A stretch of DNA of 17,642 bases from Sulfurospirillum sp. (GCA_003978455.1 QNZT01000187.1:1-17642), one strand, 5' to 3'. Positions 6,650 to 14,776 are shown, counted from the first letter of the stretch. Made by a program: numbers and translations. Notes: generated from the sequence alone by a model not told the origin.

Positions 6650-8019
6650 GAGTAGCTTTTGTTCTGCTGACACTCTTTACACTCCAGCTTTCGCTGAATG
6701 CCGGTATATTTGATTCGCTGTTCGGTTCTCATGATGAGAAGAAGAGCGACGTGGTGATTGAAGAGAGTGAGGAAATTCCTGTCGAAACCGCGCCCAAAAC
6801 TGTTGATCAGAAAAAGGTGATCGTCGAAGAGGAGGTGATCAGTGCCGAAGAGTACATGGACAGTACTGATGAGCATGACGATCAGATTTTTTCAGATGAG
6901 AGCAGAGATCTTTCTGAACCTGCGTATCAGGATGAACCGGCGATAAGTGAAGAGGAGCCTGATGAGAGTAGTTTCCCGGAGACAGAACCTGCAGAACAGG
7001 TTGTCCGCGATCCCTTTATCAAAGTCAAAAATATCCTCCTCTCCTATGTCGATAAACCTGAAAAAGTCTATCTCTTACAGCACTTCGCCGTAAAAGTCAA
7101 AGCGATCGTTCCCCGCAGTGACGTGACTGCCCTGCAGACCGATTTTATCCGTGGACGTGCCTATCAGGTGCGCAATCCCAACTCCTCCTGGGTGAAGACG
7201 GGAGAGCATAGTTACGAGAACACATATTATTTCAAAATGCTGCGTAAAAACGGGCGTCTTCCCGATATCAAAGTCTCCAATCAAATACAAAACGGCTCTG
7301 TCAGAAGCGAGATACTCAAATCATCTCCACTCAGAGTCGTGACACTGCACCAGGATGATCTCTTTACCCGGGTGATTGCCGATAAACTCTCCGTACAGCA
7401 TCATCAGGAGCGTCCTTATGATGAACATAACAATATTGTGGTGATGGAGATCAATGCGACAGCAGGAAATCTGGAAGATTTCCATATTCCTTTTGCCCTC
7501 CGCGAAGGGATAGATGAGCTGAAAAGTTCCGGTCTGCAACAGAAGATCTACTATTTCGCTATCGTCTCCAACGCTAAAAAAGAGTTCAAGTTCAAGTACT
7601 TCAACCCGCACAAAAACCGTTATGAGATCGTCTCTTTCGGTATCAAGCCGATCGACACGACGATCAGTACCCATACCGAACTCAATCCTCAGAAAAACAA
7701 GTATGTACGCTATAAGATCATTTTTCTGATTGTTATGGCACTGCTGTTTGGTCTGCTATTTTATTTCTACCGAAAATATTATCTGCTTGCGATCGCAGCG
7801 CTCTTTTTGATTATGCTCACTTTTGTACAGATCCCTATCCACAAAGTGAGTTTGCCCGCCGGTTCTCCGCTGCGGATACTTCCTATGCCGAGTTCCACCG
7901 TCTTTTTCAGAACAGATAAACCGATGGAAGTCGATATCTTGCTCAAAAAAGCGCATTACAGCAAGGTACTGCTTCCGAATCAGAAAATAGGATGGGTGAA
8001 AAATGAAGATATTCGCTAA
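6646..8019 (+). CDS. Secreted, membrane-anchored acidic protein with BatD-like region and SH3-like C-terminus
   Basis: The product is 457 residues, of no named family that I can fix. The parts in order are: a signal peptide (1-19, ending LSLNA before GIFDSLFG), a very acidic low-complexity stretch (about 30-120), and a beta-rich region (about 122-345). In that region LPDIKV and KYFNPHKNRYEIVSFGIKP resemble the repeats of BatD-type proteins. Two adjacent membrane helices follow (about 357-375 and 378-396), then a small SH3-like domain (about 403-457, with GSPLRILP and a closing KIGWVKNEDI). The start is TTG at 6646, overlapping the purQ stop as TTGA, with GGAAGGG at 6631-6637 at good distance. 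Its end overlaps plsC by 17 nt. Domains suggest a periplasmic adhesion or cell-wall sensing role, which is inference. Confidence 0.75.
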   Translation: MRVAFVLLTLFTLQLSLNAGIFDSLFGSHDEKKSDVVIEESEEIPVETAPKTVDQKKVIVEEEVISAEEYMDSTDEHDDQIFSDESRDLSEPAYQDEPAISEEEPDESSFPETEPAEQVVRDPFIKVKNILLSYVDKPEKVYLLQHFAVKVKAIVPRSDVTALQTDFIRGRAYQVRNPNSSWVKTGEHSYENTYYFKMLRKNGRLPDIKVSNQIQNGSVRSEILKSSPLRVVTLHQDDLFTRVIADKLSVQHHQERPYDEHNNIVVMEINATAGNLEDFHIPFALREGIDELKSSGLQQKIYYFAIVSNAKKEFKFKYFNPHKNRYEIVSFGIKPIDTTISTHTELNPQKNKYVRYKIIFLIVMALLFGLLFYFYRKYYLLAIAALFLIMLTFVQIPIHKVSLPAGSPLRILPMPSSTVFFRTDKPMEVDILLKKAHYSKVLLPNQKIGWVKNEDIR

Positions 8020-8692
8020 AGCAAAAGCTGCCTGGATTTTGGTCGAATTTTTGCTGACCGTTCCGGTGGTGATCTTTCTCATGAAGTTCTGGAACGACAA
8101 ACAGTGGTATTTTCGTAAAAAATGGTCCAGAATGCAATCATACCTGACCGGATACCGGCTGGAGATAGTCGGTCAACCCGATCCCGATGCAAAACTGGTA
8201 CTACTCAACCACCAAAGCCTGCTCGATATCATTGTGATGGATGCAAGTTATCCCAAAGATCTCTGCTGGGTGGCGAAAAAAGAGATCGCCGATATGCCTT
8301 TTTTCGGTCAGATACTGACACTGCCGAAGATGATTATCGTGGATCGTGAAGATAAAAAATCACTACTGAAACTGCTCGCGGATGCCAAAGAGAGAATCGA
8401 AGAGGGGCGTGTGATCGCGATGTTTCCCGAAGGGACACGCGACGACGGTAAAAAACTACTGCCGTTCAAGATGGGTGCACGCTTCCTCGCATCCAAACTC
8501 AACCTCAAAGTACAACCTGTGGTCATCGTCAACAGCCGCCAAATCCTCGACTCGGTCAACTTTACCGCGCAATCCGGCAAAGTGAAGATCATCTACCTTC
8601 CCGCGATCGATCCCAAAGCGGATAAAAACTGGTACACAAAACTTCATGAAGATATGCAGAATATACTTGACAAGGAAACTAAGGATAGTTGA
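8003..8692 (+). CDS. plsC: 1-acyl-sn-glycerol-3-phosphate acyltransferase
   Basis: PlsC adds the second acyl chain to lysophosphatidic acid, making phosphatidic acid for membrane phospholipids at the inner membrane. The protein has 229 residues. The acyltransferase blocks are present: NHQSLLD with the HX4D pair His70 and Asp75, a block II region around MIIVDRED (110-117), block III FPEGTR (141-146) and block IV PVVIVNSR (172-179). A hydrophobic N-terminal helix (about 11-28) is the likely membrane anchor. It starts inside the end of the upstream gene (17-nt overlap), with TAGGAT at 7989-7994 as ribosome binding site, and is the last gene of the ctpA operon. A general acyltransferase role on another lyso-lipid cannot be excluded. 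Confidence 0.93.
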   Translation: MKIFAKAKAAWILVEFLLTVPVVIFLMKFWNDKQWYFRKKWSRMQSYLTGYRLEIVGQPDPDAKLVLLNHQSLLDIIVMDASYPKDLCWVAKKEIADMPFFGQILTLPKMIIVDREDKKSLLKLLADAKERIEEGRVIAMFPEGTRDDGKKLLPFKMGARFLASKLNLKVQPVVIVNSRQILDSVNFTAQSGKVKIIYLPAIDPKADKNWYTKLHEDMQNILDKETKDS

Positions 8693-8735
8693 GTCAATAC
8701 ACTAAACATTTAAACTTGCCTTAATCTTTATCTGC

Positions 8736-8741
8736 TATAAT
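8736..8741 (+). promoter_or_regulatory. Extended -10 element of the htpG promoter
   Basis: TGC-TATAAT is a perfect extended -10, 48 nt before the htpG ATG. TTGCCT at 8716-8721 resembles a -35 but the 14-nt gap is short. No CIRCE repeat (TTAGCACTC/GAGTGCTAA) is present in the leader, so I see no HrcA control site. Confidence 0.6.
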
Positions 8742-8789
8742 TCCCTCAAAAATATACTATTGTCCAAATCGGGCATACAGGAGGGAAAT

Positions 8790-10634
8790 ATGTCAAAGTA
8801 CGAATACCAAACCGAAGTATCACAGCTTCTGGATCTGATGATCCACTCACTCTACTCAAACAAAGAGATCTTTTTAAGAGAGTTGATCTCCAACGCTTCC
8901 GATGCGCTGGACAAACTCAACTACCTGACACTCACCGATGATAAGTTCAAAAATCTTAAGTACGAACCACGTATCGATATCAAAGTAGATAAAGAGAAGA
9001 GAACATTGACCGTTGCCGATACGGGTATCGGTATGAGTGAAGCGGAGCTGAAAAAGAACCTCGGAACCATCGCCAAAAGCGGTACCAAATCATTTGTCGA
9101 AAAACTGAGCGGCGACGCGAAGAAAGACTCTGCCCTGATCGGACAGTTCGGTGTCGGATTTTACTCTGCGTTTATGGTCGCCGACAAGATCGAAGTACTG
9201 ACCAAAAAGGCGGGCAGCAAAACCGCACATCTGTGGGTCAGCACCGGCGGCAGCGAATATGAGATCAAAGAGGCGAAGAAAGAGGGGCACGGAACAGAGA
9301 TCACACTGCATCTGAGAGAAGGCGAAGAGGAGTTCCTCGAAGAGTACCGCATCCGTGCCATCGTCGAGAAGTACTCCAACCATATCCCGTTTCCTATCTA
9401 TCTGGAGAAAGAGGTAGAGAAAGATGGCAAAAAAGAGAAGGTGGTCGAACAGATCAACAAAGCTTCCGCGCTCTGGAGATTGCCTAAAAACCAGATCAGC
9501 GAAGAGGAGTACAAAGACTTTTACAAAACCATCTCTCATGACAATGAAGATCCGTTGCTGTGGATTCACACCAAAGCAGAAGGTACGCTGGAGTACACGA
9601 CACTCTTTTACATCCCGCAGTCCGCACCGTTCGATCTCTTCAGGGTCGATTACCAGTCTGGTATCAAACTCTATGTCAAACGTGTCTTTATCACCGATGA
9701 CGACAAAGAGCTGCTGCCGACCTATCTGCGTTTTGTAAGGGGAATCGTCGATGTCGAGGATCTGCCGCTCAACGTCAGCCGTGAGATTCTACAGCAAAAT
9801 GTCATCCTCTCAAAGGTCAAAAAAGCATCGACCAAAAAGATTCTCACAGAGCTCAAAAAGCTGAAAGAGAACGATTTTGAGAAGTATCTGAAATTTTACA
9901 ATGTATTTGGAAAGGTACTCAAAGAGGGTATCATGAGCGAATTCGAGTTCAAAGATCTGCTGCTTGACCTGCTGCTGTTCAAGTCCAGCAAACGTGATGA
10001 ACTGGTCGATTTTGAAACCTATGTCAAAGATATGCAGGAGGGTCAGGAGGCTATCTACTATATCACCGGTGAAGATGCCGATATGCTCAAAGCCTCTCCG
10101 CTTCTGGAGTCGTTCAACGAAAAGGGTATCGAAGTACTGCTGATGGATGACGAAGTAGATGCGATCGTCGTACCCAATATCCACACTTACAAAGATAAGC
10201 CGCTCAAAGCAGTCAACTCCACCGATGTGGAAGAGGTGGATGAAGCGAAACTCAAAGAGGCTCAGGAGCAGTATGCACAGATACTCGTGAAGATGAAAGA
10301 GTTGCTCAAAGATGAAGTCAAAGATGTCAAAGTGACCACCAGACTCAAAACTTCACCTGCCGTACTGGTCTATGATAAAGACGATCCGGACTTTGCGATG
10401 CAGCAGATGCTGAAGCAGATGGGGCAGACCGAGTTACCGCCGATCAAGCCGATCATGGAGATCAACCCCGATCATGAGATCTTCAAAAAACTGCTGGAAA
10501 ACCAGTCCGACGCAAAGATCGATACGGTATCTCATTTGCTGCTCGACCTCGCCAAACTGAGTGAAGGGATGAAGATCGACGATCCGGTCGATTTTTCCAA
10601 ACGTATCTATGATATGCTCGAAAAGAGTATCTGA
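8790..10634 (+). CDS. htpG: Molecular chaperone HtpG (bacterial Hsp90)
   Basis: HtpG is the ATP-driven Hsp90 chaperone of the cytoplasm. The 614-residue product shows all Hsp90 marks. LRELISNASDALDKL holds catalytic Glu31 and ATP/Mg-binding Asn35. DTGIGM (77-82) and GQFGVGFYSAF (118-128) complete the GHKL ATP site. The middle domain has LPLNVSREILQQN (325-337), with Arg331 that contacts the gamma phosphate. As in other bacteria there is no MEEVD tail or long charged linker. ATG at 8790 is chosen because AGGAGGG (8779-8785) sits 4 nt upstream and the protein then begins MSKYEYQTEVSQLL, as in relatives. An in-frame TTG at 8760 would add ten residues without support. Likely co-transcribed with the small gene 4 nt downstream. 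Confidence 0.98.
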   Translation: MSKYEYQTEVSQLLDLMIHSLYSNKEIFLRELISNASDALDKLNYLTLTDDKFKNLKYEPRIDIKVDKEKRTLTVADTGIGMSEAELKKNLGTIAKSGTKSFVEKLSGDAKKDSALIGQFGVGFYSAFMVADKIEVLTKKAGSKTAHLWVSTGGSEYEIKEAKKEGHGTEITLHLREGEEEFLEEYRIRAIVEKYSNHIPFPIYLEKEVEKDGKKEKVVEQINKASALWRLPKNQISEEEYKDFYKTISHDNEDPLLWIHTKAEGTLEYTTLFYIPQSAPFDLFRVDYQSGIKLYVKRVFITDDDKELLPTYLRFVRGIVDVEDLPLNVSREILQQNVILSKVKKASTKKILTELKKLKENDFEKYLKFYNVFGKVLKEGIMSEFEFKDLLLDLLLFKSSKRDELVDFETYVKDMQEGQEAIYYITGEDADMLKASPLLESFNEKGIEVLLMDDEVDAIVVPNIHTYKDKPLKAVNSTDVEEVDEAKLKEAQEQYAQILVKMKELLKDEVKDVKVTTRLKTSPAVLVYDKDDPDFAMQQMLKQMGQTELPPIKPIMEINPDHEIFKKLLENQSDAKIDTVSHLLLDLAKLSEGMKIDDPVDFSKRIYDMLEKSI

Positions 10635-10638
10635 TCTC

Positions 10639-11070
10639 ATGAAAAAGGTTCTTCTCCTGCTTCTTTTCACAGGCTCCCTGCTGTATGGGGAGCTCTGGAA
10701 GATACCCGATTTCAAGGCGGATCTCTTCTCGAAGCAGGGGAACAAACTGCGTAAAATCGAACTCTCGATCATGTTTGACGGCGACAATGTCCGCACAAAC
10801 GACTACAAACTCCTTGACGCACTCAATGTCGTGATCAGCAGCTTCTATATCGAAGATCTCTTTACGTCACAGGGCAAGGAGCGTTTCAAAGATCTGTTGC
10901 AAAAGTATATACTCAAAAAGTATATGATGGATATCGACTTTATCTATATACTGCGCCTGACGATCCATGAAGAGATCGACGTCGATAAATTGCTACAGAA
11001 GATAGAGAAACTCGAAAAGGGAGTACACCTTCCCGCCAACGGCAAAATACCGTCACGGATAAAAGAGTGA
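10639..11070 (+). CDS. Small secreted protein resembling the FliL periplasmic domain
   Basis: The product is 143 residues with a signal peptide (MKKVLLLLLFTGSLLYG, cleavage near 17-18), so it is probably periplasmic or outer-surface. Residues about 24-110 follow the FliL domain pattern: a strand with a basic patch (LRKIELSIMF), a helix NDYKLLDALNVVISSFY, and the distinctive IEDLFTSQGKERFKDLLQKY (residues 71-90), which matches the 'edL.tpeGke.Lk..i' block of FliL. A final strand FIYILRLTI stands where FliL has its last beta strand. True FliL keeps an uncleaved membrane helix bound to the flagellar motor, whereas here the segment looks cleavable and no flagellar gene is near. The start ATG lies 4 nt after the htpG stop. 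The family link is by eye and the function is unknown. Confidence 0.7.
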   Translation: MKKVLLLLLFTGSLLYGELWKIPDFKADLFSKQGNKLRKIELSIMFDGDNVRTNDYKLLDALNVVISSFYIEDLFTSQGKERFKDLLQKYILKKYMMDIDFIYILRLTIHEEIDVDKLLQKIEKLEKGVHLPANGKIPSRIKE

Positions 11071-11156
11071 TTACCCCGCAAATCGCTCTAAATCTTGAAA
11101 AAAGTTGAAGATATTGTTGTTTACTTTTAACGGAGCTACACTTTATCTTTTTTGGT

Positions 11157-11162
11157 TATAAT
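11157..11162 (+). promoter_or_regulatory. -10 element of the ilvB-ilvN-lpxD promoter
   Basis: A perfect TATAAT lies 29 nt before the ilvB ATG, within a 121-nt gap. There is no clear -35. The leader would be about 22 nt, too short for a leader peptide or T-box, so I see no attenuation device for branched-chain amino acids. Confidence 0.55.
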
Positions 11163-11191
11163 TCCCCATATTTGCAATTACAGGAAACAGT

Positions 11192-12901
11192 ATGAAGATG
11201 TCAGGATCACAGATGGTGATTGAAGCGCTGCACAAAGAGGGTGTCCAGGTCGCGTTCGGCTACCCCGGCGGCGCTATCATGAACGTCTACGATGAAATAT
11301 ACAAAGATAAGTCATTTAAACACATCCTTACCCGTCATGAACAGGCGGCGGTACACGCAGCCGACGGTTATGCGCGTGCCAGCGGTGAAGTCGGTGTGGC
11401 GATCGTCACCAGCGGACCGGGATTTACCAATGCCGTGACCGGTCTGGCAACAGCCTATACCGACTCGATTCCGCTGGTGGTGATCAGCGGACAGGTGCCT
11501 ATCAGTGTGATCGGAACCGACGCTTTTCAGGAGATCGATGCGATCGGTATCAGCCGACCGTGTACCAAACACAACTATCTGGTCAAGGATATCAAAGATC
11601 TTCCGCGTATCCTCAAAGAGGCGTTTTACCTTGCGCGCAGCGGACGACCCGGACCGGTACATGTGGATATTCCCAAAGATATCACGGCGCAGGAGGGTCA
11701 CTTCGACTATCCCGAAGAGATTTCGATCAAATCCTACAAACCCCACTACAAAGGGAATAACCGTCAGATCCACAAAGCGATCGAAGCGATCGCCCATAGC
11801 AAAAAGCCGATCCTCTATCTCGGCGGCGGTCTGATCAGTGCGGGCGCGACCGATCTGGTACGTGAGTTTGCGAAGATCACCGGTATCCCGGCGGTAGAGA
11901 CACTGATGGCACGCGGGTCGATGCACCACGACGATCCGCTGCTGCTGGGTATGGTCGGTATGCATGGAAACTACGCCTCCAATATGGCGATGAGCGAAGC
12001 GGATCTGATGATCGCGCTGGGACCACGTTTCGACGACAGGGTGACAGGACGGCTGGACGAGTTTGCCAAACACGCAAAGATCATTCATGTCGATATCGAT
12101 CCAAGCAGCATCGGCAAAATCGTTCATGTAGAGTATCCGATCGTCGGTGATCTCAAAAACGTACTCACCTCGATGGTCGATCTGGCAAAAGAGAAGATCG
12201 ATCCGCAAAAATATGAGAGCTGGAGAGGATTGCTGAAGCGTTACGACGAGATCCACCCCCTCTCCTACGACAAAGAGAGCAAGACGATCAAGCCGCAATG
12301 GGTCATCGAGAGGGTCGGCGAACTGCTGGGTGAGAGAGCGATCATCTCTACCGATGTCGGACAACACCAGATGTGGACGGCGCAGTTTTATCCCTTCACT
12401 TTTCCGCGCCAGCTTGTCACCAGCGGCGGACTGGGAACGATGGGATTCGGTTTTCCCGCCGCGATGGGTGTCGCCGAGTACAACAAACTCTCAGGAAACG
12501 GAAAGGTAAGCATCAACTTCAGCGGAGACGGATCGATCCTGATGAATATCCAGGAACTGATGACCGCTTTCGAGAAGAGACTGCCTGTAATCAATATCAT
12601 CCTCAACAATAACTTTCTGGGAATGGTACGCCAGTGGCAGACATTTTTCTACAACAAACGCTATGCGGAGACCGACCTGAGCCTCCAGCCCGACTTTGTC
12701 AAACTGGCAGAGAGTTTCGGGGGCAGGGGATATGTCATAGAGACACACGAAGAGTTCGACGCGGCGCTGAAAGAAGCTGTCACACTCGATGTACCCGTCT
12801 TGATGGATGTCAAGGTGGATCGCTTTGAAAATGTACTGCCGATGGTACCCGCCGGCGGCACACTGTACAATATGTTGCTAGAGTATAAGGATGACGAATG
12901 A
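11192..12901 (+). CDS. ilvB: Acetolactate synthase, large catalytic subunit
   Basis: This thiamine diphosphate enzyme condenses two pyruvates to acetolactate, or pyruvate with 2-oxobutyrate, opening valine, leucine and isoleucine synthesis. The 569-residue length fits. Visible features are the N-terminal FGYPGGAIMNVYD (22-34), catalytic Glu50 in RHEQAAVHAADGYAR, the FAD-binding middle domain (GPRFDDRVTGR, 277-287), and the TPP/Mg motif from GDGS (445-448) to NN (472-473). GMVRQWQ (477-483) holds the Trp known as a herbicide-contact site in the family. FAD and TPP sites both look intact, so it is the anabolic type. AGGAAA (11182-11187) precedes ATG 11192. The stop overlaps ilvN as ATGA. Also named ilvI in relatives. 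Confidence 0.97.
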   Translation: MKMSGSQMVIEALHKEGVQVAFGYPGGAIMNVYDEIYKDKSFKHILTRHEQAAVHAADGYARASGEVGVAIVTSGPGFTNAVTGLATAYTDSIPLVVISGQVPISVIGTDAFQEIDAIGISRPCTKHNYLVKDIKDLPRILKEAFYLARSGRPGPVHVDIPKDITAQEGHFDYPEEISIKSYKPHYKGNNRQIHKAIEAIAHSKKPILYLGGGLISAGATDLVREFAKITGIPAVETLMARGSMHHDDPLLLGMVGMHGNYASNMAMSEADLMIALGPRFDDRVTGRLDEFAKHAKIIHVDIDPSSIGKIVHVEYPIVGDLKNVLTSMVDLAKEKIDPQKYESWRGLLKRYDEIHPLSYDKESKTIKPQWVIERVGELLGERAIISTDVGQHQMWTAQFYPFTFPRQLVTSGGLGTMGFGFPAAMGVAEYNKLSGNGKVSINFSGDGSILMNIQELMTAFEKRLPVINIILNNNFLGMVRQWQTFFYNKRYAETDLSLQPDFVKLAESFGGRGYVIETHEEFDAALKEAVTLDVPVLMDVKVDRFENVLPMVPAGGTLYNMLLEYKDDE

Positions 12902-13368
12902 AAGAGATAAGAAAAGTGATCTCTGTAATTGTAATCAATGAAGAAGCGGTACTTTCGCGTATCGCCGGTCTTTTTGCGGGACGTGGATACAACATAGAGT
13001 CCCTGACGGTGGCACCGATACCGGATAGTGAGTTTTCGCGGTTTACGATCGTCACCAAAGGGAGCGAGCGTGTCCTGGAGCAGATCACCAAACAGCTGCA
13101 CAAACTGATACCCACCTACAAAGTGATCGAAACACAGGAAGTTCTGGAAAAAGAGATGGTTCTGATCAAAATACCGCTCGATACAAATCTGAGCGGTCTG
13201 GATGCCATCCTCAACGGTTACAACGGCAGTGTCGCCAACGCCAGCGAAGATGCGCTGATCCTGATGGCGGTCGACGATGCGCCGCGTATTCATAACTTTA
13301 TCAAGATCATGAAGAAGTTCAATCCGATCGAAATCGTACGGGGCGGTTCCGTCTCGATGGAGAAGTGA
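12898..13368 (+). CDS. ilvN: Acetolactate synthase, small regulatory subunit
   Basis: The regulatory partner of the large subunit, which raises its activity and carries valine feedback control. The 156-residue product has an N-terminal ACT domain (about 5-75, VISVIVINEEAVLSRIAGLF and RGYNIESLTVAP) and a C-terminal domain (about 84-156, KEMVLIKIP to VRGGSVSME). This is the long form, closer to E. coli IlvH (163) than IlvN (96), so ilvH is an equally valid name. The residues GLFAGRGYNI (24-33) line the valine site in the family, suggesting that feedback sensitivity is kept. ATG overlaps the ilvB stop, with AAGGA at 12886-12890 as ribosome binding site. The two chains are probably made in balance. 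Confidence 0.96.
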   Translation: MKEIRKVISVIVINEEAVLSRIAGLFAGRGYNIESLTVAPIPDSEFSRFTIVTKGSERVLEQITKQLHKLIPTYKVIETQEVLEKEMVLIKIPLDTNLSGLDAILNGYNGSVANASEDALILMAVDDAPRIHNFIKIMKKFNPIEIVRGGSVSMEK

Positions 13369-14312
13369 TGCGTCTGAGTAAACTGGCAGAGAGACTGGGG
13401 TTGTCGTTTGAGGGAAGTGATCTTGAGATCGGCGCTATCAACACACTCGATGACGCGACACCGCATGAGTTGTCCTTTTTCGACAATCCGAAGTACCTCG
13501 ACAAACTGCCGCTGACACAAGCGGGCGCAGTACTGGTCAAAAGCGATTTTGCCGAGCAGATTCCAGAGGGAACAGTTGCCCTGATCACCGATGAACCCTA
13601 TCTGAAGATGGCGCTTGCGAGTCACCTGTTCCAAAAACCGCTCATACGCGATGCGGGAGAGGCGAAGATCGACCCCACCGCACAGATCGGTGCCAATGTC
13701 CATATCGGCAGCGGTGCGGTGATCGGCAAAAATGTGACGATTCTCAGCGGTGCGGTGATCGGGGAGGAGGTGGAGATCGGGGAGGGCACACTGATACACC
13801 CCAACGTCACACTCTACAACGATGTCAAAATCGGCAAAAACTGTATCATCCAGGCGGGTGCCGTGATCGGGAGTGACGGATTTGGCTATGCGCATACCAA
13901 AACGGGCGAACACGTCAAGATTCATCATAACGGCAACGTCATCATCGAAGATGATGTCGAGATCGGTGCCAATACGACGATCGACAGGGCGGTCTTCGGA
14001 TCGACCCGCATCCGAAAAGGTGCGAAGATCGACAACCTGATCCAGATCGGTCACAACTGTGAGATAGGAGCCCATTCGATCCTCGTCTCGCAGGTGGGAT
14101 TGTCGGGATCGACGAAACTGGGACGCAATGTCGTCATGGGCGGTCAGAGTGCCACATCGGGACATCTGGAGATCGGAGATTTCGTGACGATCGCTGCACG
14201 CGGCGGTGTCACCAAGTCGATCAAAACCAAAGATGTCTACAGCGGATTTCCGCTCATGAAACACAGGGACTGGCTGCGTCTTCAGGCAAAAATAGCAAAG
14301 CTTTTAAAATAA
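13368..14312 (+). CDS. lpxD: UDP-3-O-(3-hydroxyacyl)glucosamine N-acyltransferase
   Basis: LpxD adds the second hydroxyacyl chain to UDP-3-O-acylglucosamine from acyl-ACP, the third step of lipid A synthesis, so the cell makes lipopolysaccharide. The 314-residue product has the N-terminal uridine-binding domain (about 1-95, HELSFFDNPKYLDKL), then a left-handed beta helix of hexapeptide repeats (about 100-275, many IG.[NGE] and VIG turns). Catalytic His229 lies in LIQIGHNCEIG. A C-terminal helix (about 295-314) ends the protein. ATG at 13368 shares one base with the ilvN stop; GTG at 13365 would add one residue. GGAG at 13359-13362 is well placed for the ATG. Its link to ilvB-ilvN is known from related Campylobacter genomes, from memory. 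Confidence 0.96.
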   Translation: MRLSKLAERLGLSFEGSDLEIGAINTLDDATPHELSFFDNPKYLDKLPLTQAGAVLVKSDFAEQIPEGTVALITDEPYLKMALASHLFQKPLIRDAGEAKIDPTAQIGANVHIGSGAVIGKNVTILSGAVIGEEVEIGEGTLIHPNVTLYNDVKIGKNCIIQAGAVIGSDGFGYAHTKTGEHVKIHHNGNVIIEDDVEIGANTTIDRAVFGSTRIRKGAKIDNLIQIGHNCEIGAHSILVSQVGLSGSTKLGRNVVMGGQSATSGHLEIGDFVTIAARGGVTKSIKTKDVYSGFPLMKHRDWLRLQAKIAKLLK

Positions 14313-14336
14313 ATCAAACATACACAAGGAGATAAA

Positions 14337-14567
14337 ATGAGTGGAAAAAACACAGTATTGAAAACATTTAAACTGGCAGGAACAAAAGATGGACAGATCT
14401 CTGTCTCAAGGATAGAGGAGCCTTACGGACCAAACTCTGCACCGGTAGTGAGTATCGGGATCTCTCTCAAATCGGAGAGCGAAGAGCCGGATTGGAAAGC
14501 GCATATACCGTACGAGAATCTCGACGAACTGATTGCAGCACTGAAAGAAGCCAAAGATGCTAAATAA
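14337..14567 (+). CDS. Conserved-looking small protein of unknown function, 76 residues
   Basis: The ATG is preceded by an excellent AAGGAG (14326-14331) at 5 nt, 24 nt after the lpxD stop. The 76-residue product is soluble, with no signal or membrane segment. It shows a beta-rich first half (VLKTFKLAGTKDGQISVSRI, then APVVSIGISLK) and a final helix (NLDELIAALKEAKDAK) after PDWKAHIPYE. The layout of strands with a W then a helix loosely recalls small single-strand DNA-binding PC4-like proteins, but this is a guess from shape only and I do not claim it. Codon use matches neighbours. It is likely the last gene of the ilvB operon, because a promoter for rpmH follows at once. Confidence 0.75.
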   Translation: MSGKNTVLKTFKLAGTKDGQISVSRIEEPYGPNSAPVVSIGISLKSESEEPDWKAHIPYENLDELIAALKEAKDAK

Positions 14568-14571
14568 GCTT

Positions 14572-14605
14572 TATAATGGATGTTTAAGCACATTTTGTGT
14601 AAAAT
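14572..14605 (+). promoter_or_regulatory. Two candidate -10 elements for the rpmH cluster
   Basis: TATAAT (14572-14577) begins 5 nt after the upstream stop codon, and TAAAAT (14600-14605) lies 37 nt before the rpmH ATG. Tandem promoters would fit a ribosomal protein gene. The second gives the shorter leader. No good -35 is seen for either. Confidence 0.45.
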
Positions 14606-14641
14606 CCGCAACTTAAAAAATGAATATGAAGGAATATTGAG

Positions 14642-14776
14642 ATGAAAAGAACATATCAGCCACACAATACACCAAGAAAAAGAACCCACGGTTTCCGTGC
14701 AAGAATGAAAACCAAAAACGGTAGAAGAGTGATCCGTGCGCGTCGTGCCAAGGGTAGAAAAAGATTAGCAGTTTAA
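14642..14776 (+). CDS. rpmH: 50S ribosomal protein L34
   Basis: The 44-residue, arginine- and lysine-rich protein MKRTYQPHNTPRKRTHGFRA followed by RMKTKNGRRVIRARRAKGRK and RLAV is a textbook L34, a component of the large ribosomal subunit that packs into 23S rRNA. The length is exactly typical. AAGGAA (14629-14634) lies 7 nt before the ATG. It heads the rpmH-rnpA-yidD-yidC-jag cluster that is conserved across bacteria. In many bacteria dnaA and the origin lie just upstream, but here the upstream gene is an unrelated small protein and no DnaA box cluster is seen, so nothing suggests an origin. Its last 13 nt appear to be shared with the start of rnpA. Confidence 0.98.
   Translation: MKRTYQPHNTPRKRTHGFRARMKTKNGRRVIRARRAKGRKRLAV

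Noticed and set aside
8688..8707. GTTGAGT-N6-ACTAAAC before htpG, loosely like the HspR HAIR operator
   Set aside because: The HAIR consensus is CTTGAGT-N7-ACTCAAG; here the second half and the spacing do not fit, and part of it is the plsC stop region.
8760..8789. Upstream TTG start for htpG adding ten residues
   Set aside because: AGGAGGG lies just before ATG 8790, and the added residues overlap that ribosome binding site and do not look like HtpG.
10609..10638. Upstream ATG for the FliL-like gene inside htpG
   Set aside because: It would place ten residues before a perfect signal peptide beginning MKKVLLLLLF; ATG 10639 is the sensible start.
11071..11191. Leader peptide attenuator or riboswitch before ilvB
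   Set aside because: The leader after the -10 is only about 22 nt and contains no run of Leu, Val or Ile codons and no terminator hairpin.
14568..14641. Possible chromosomal origin next to rpmH
   Set aside because: There is no dnaA, no cluster of TTATCCACA-like boxes and no AT-rich unwinding element beyond promoter size; in Campylobacterota the origin is usually elsewhere.
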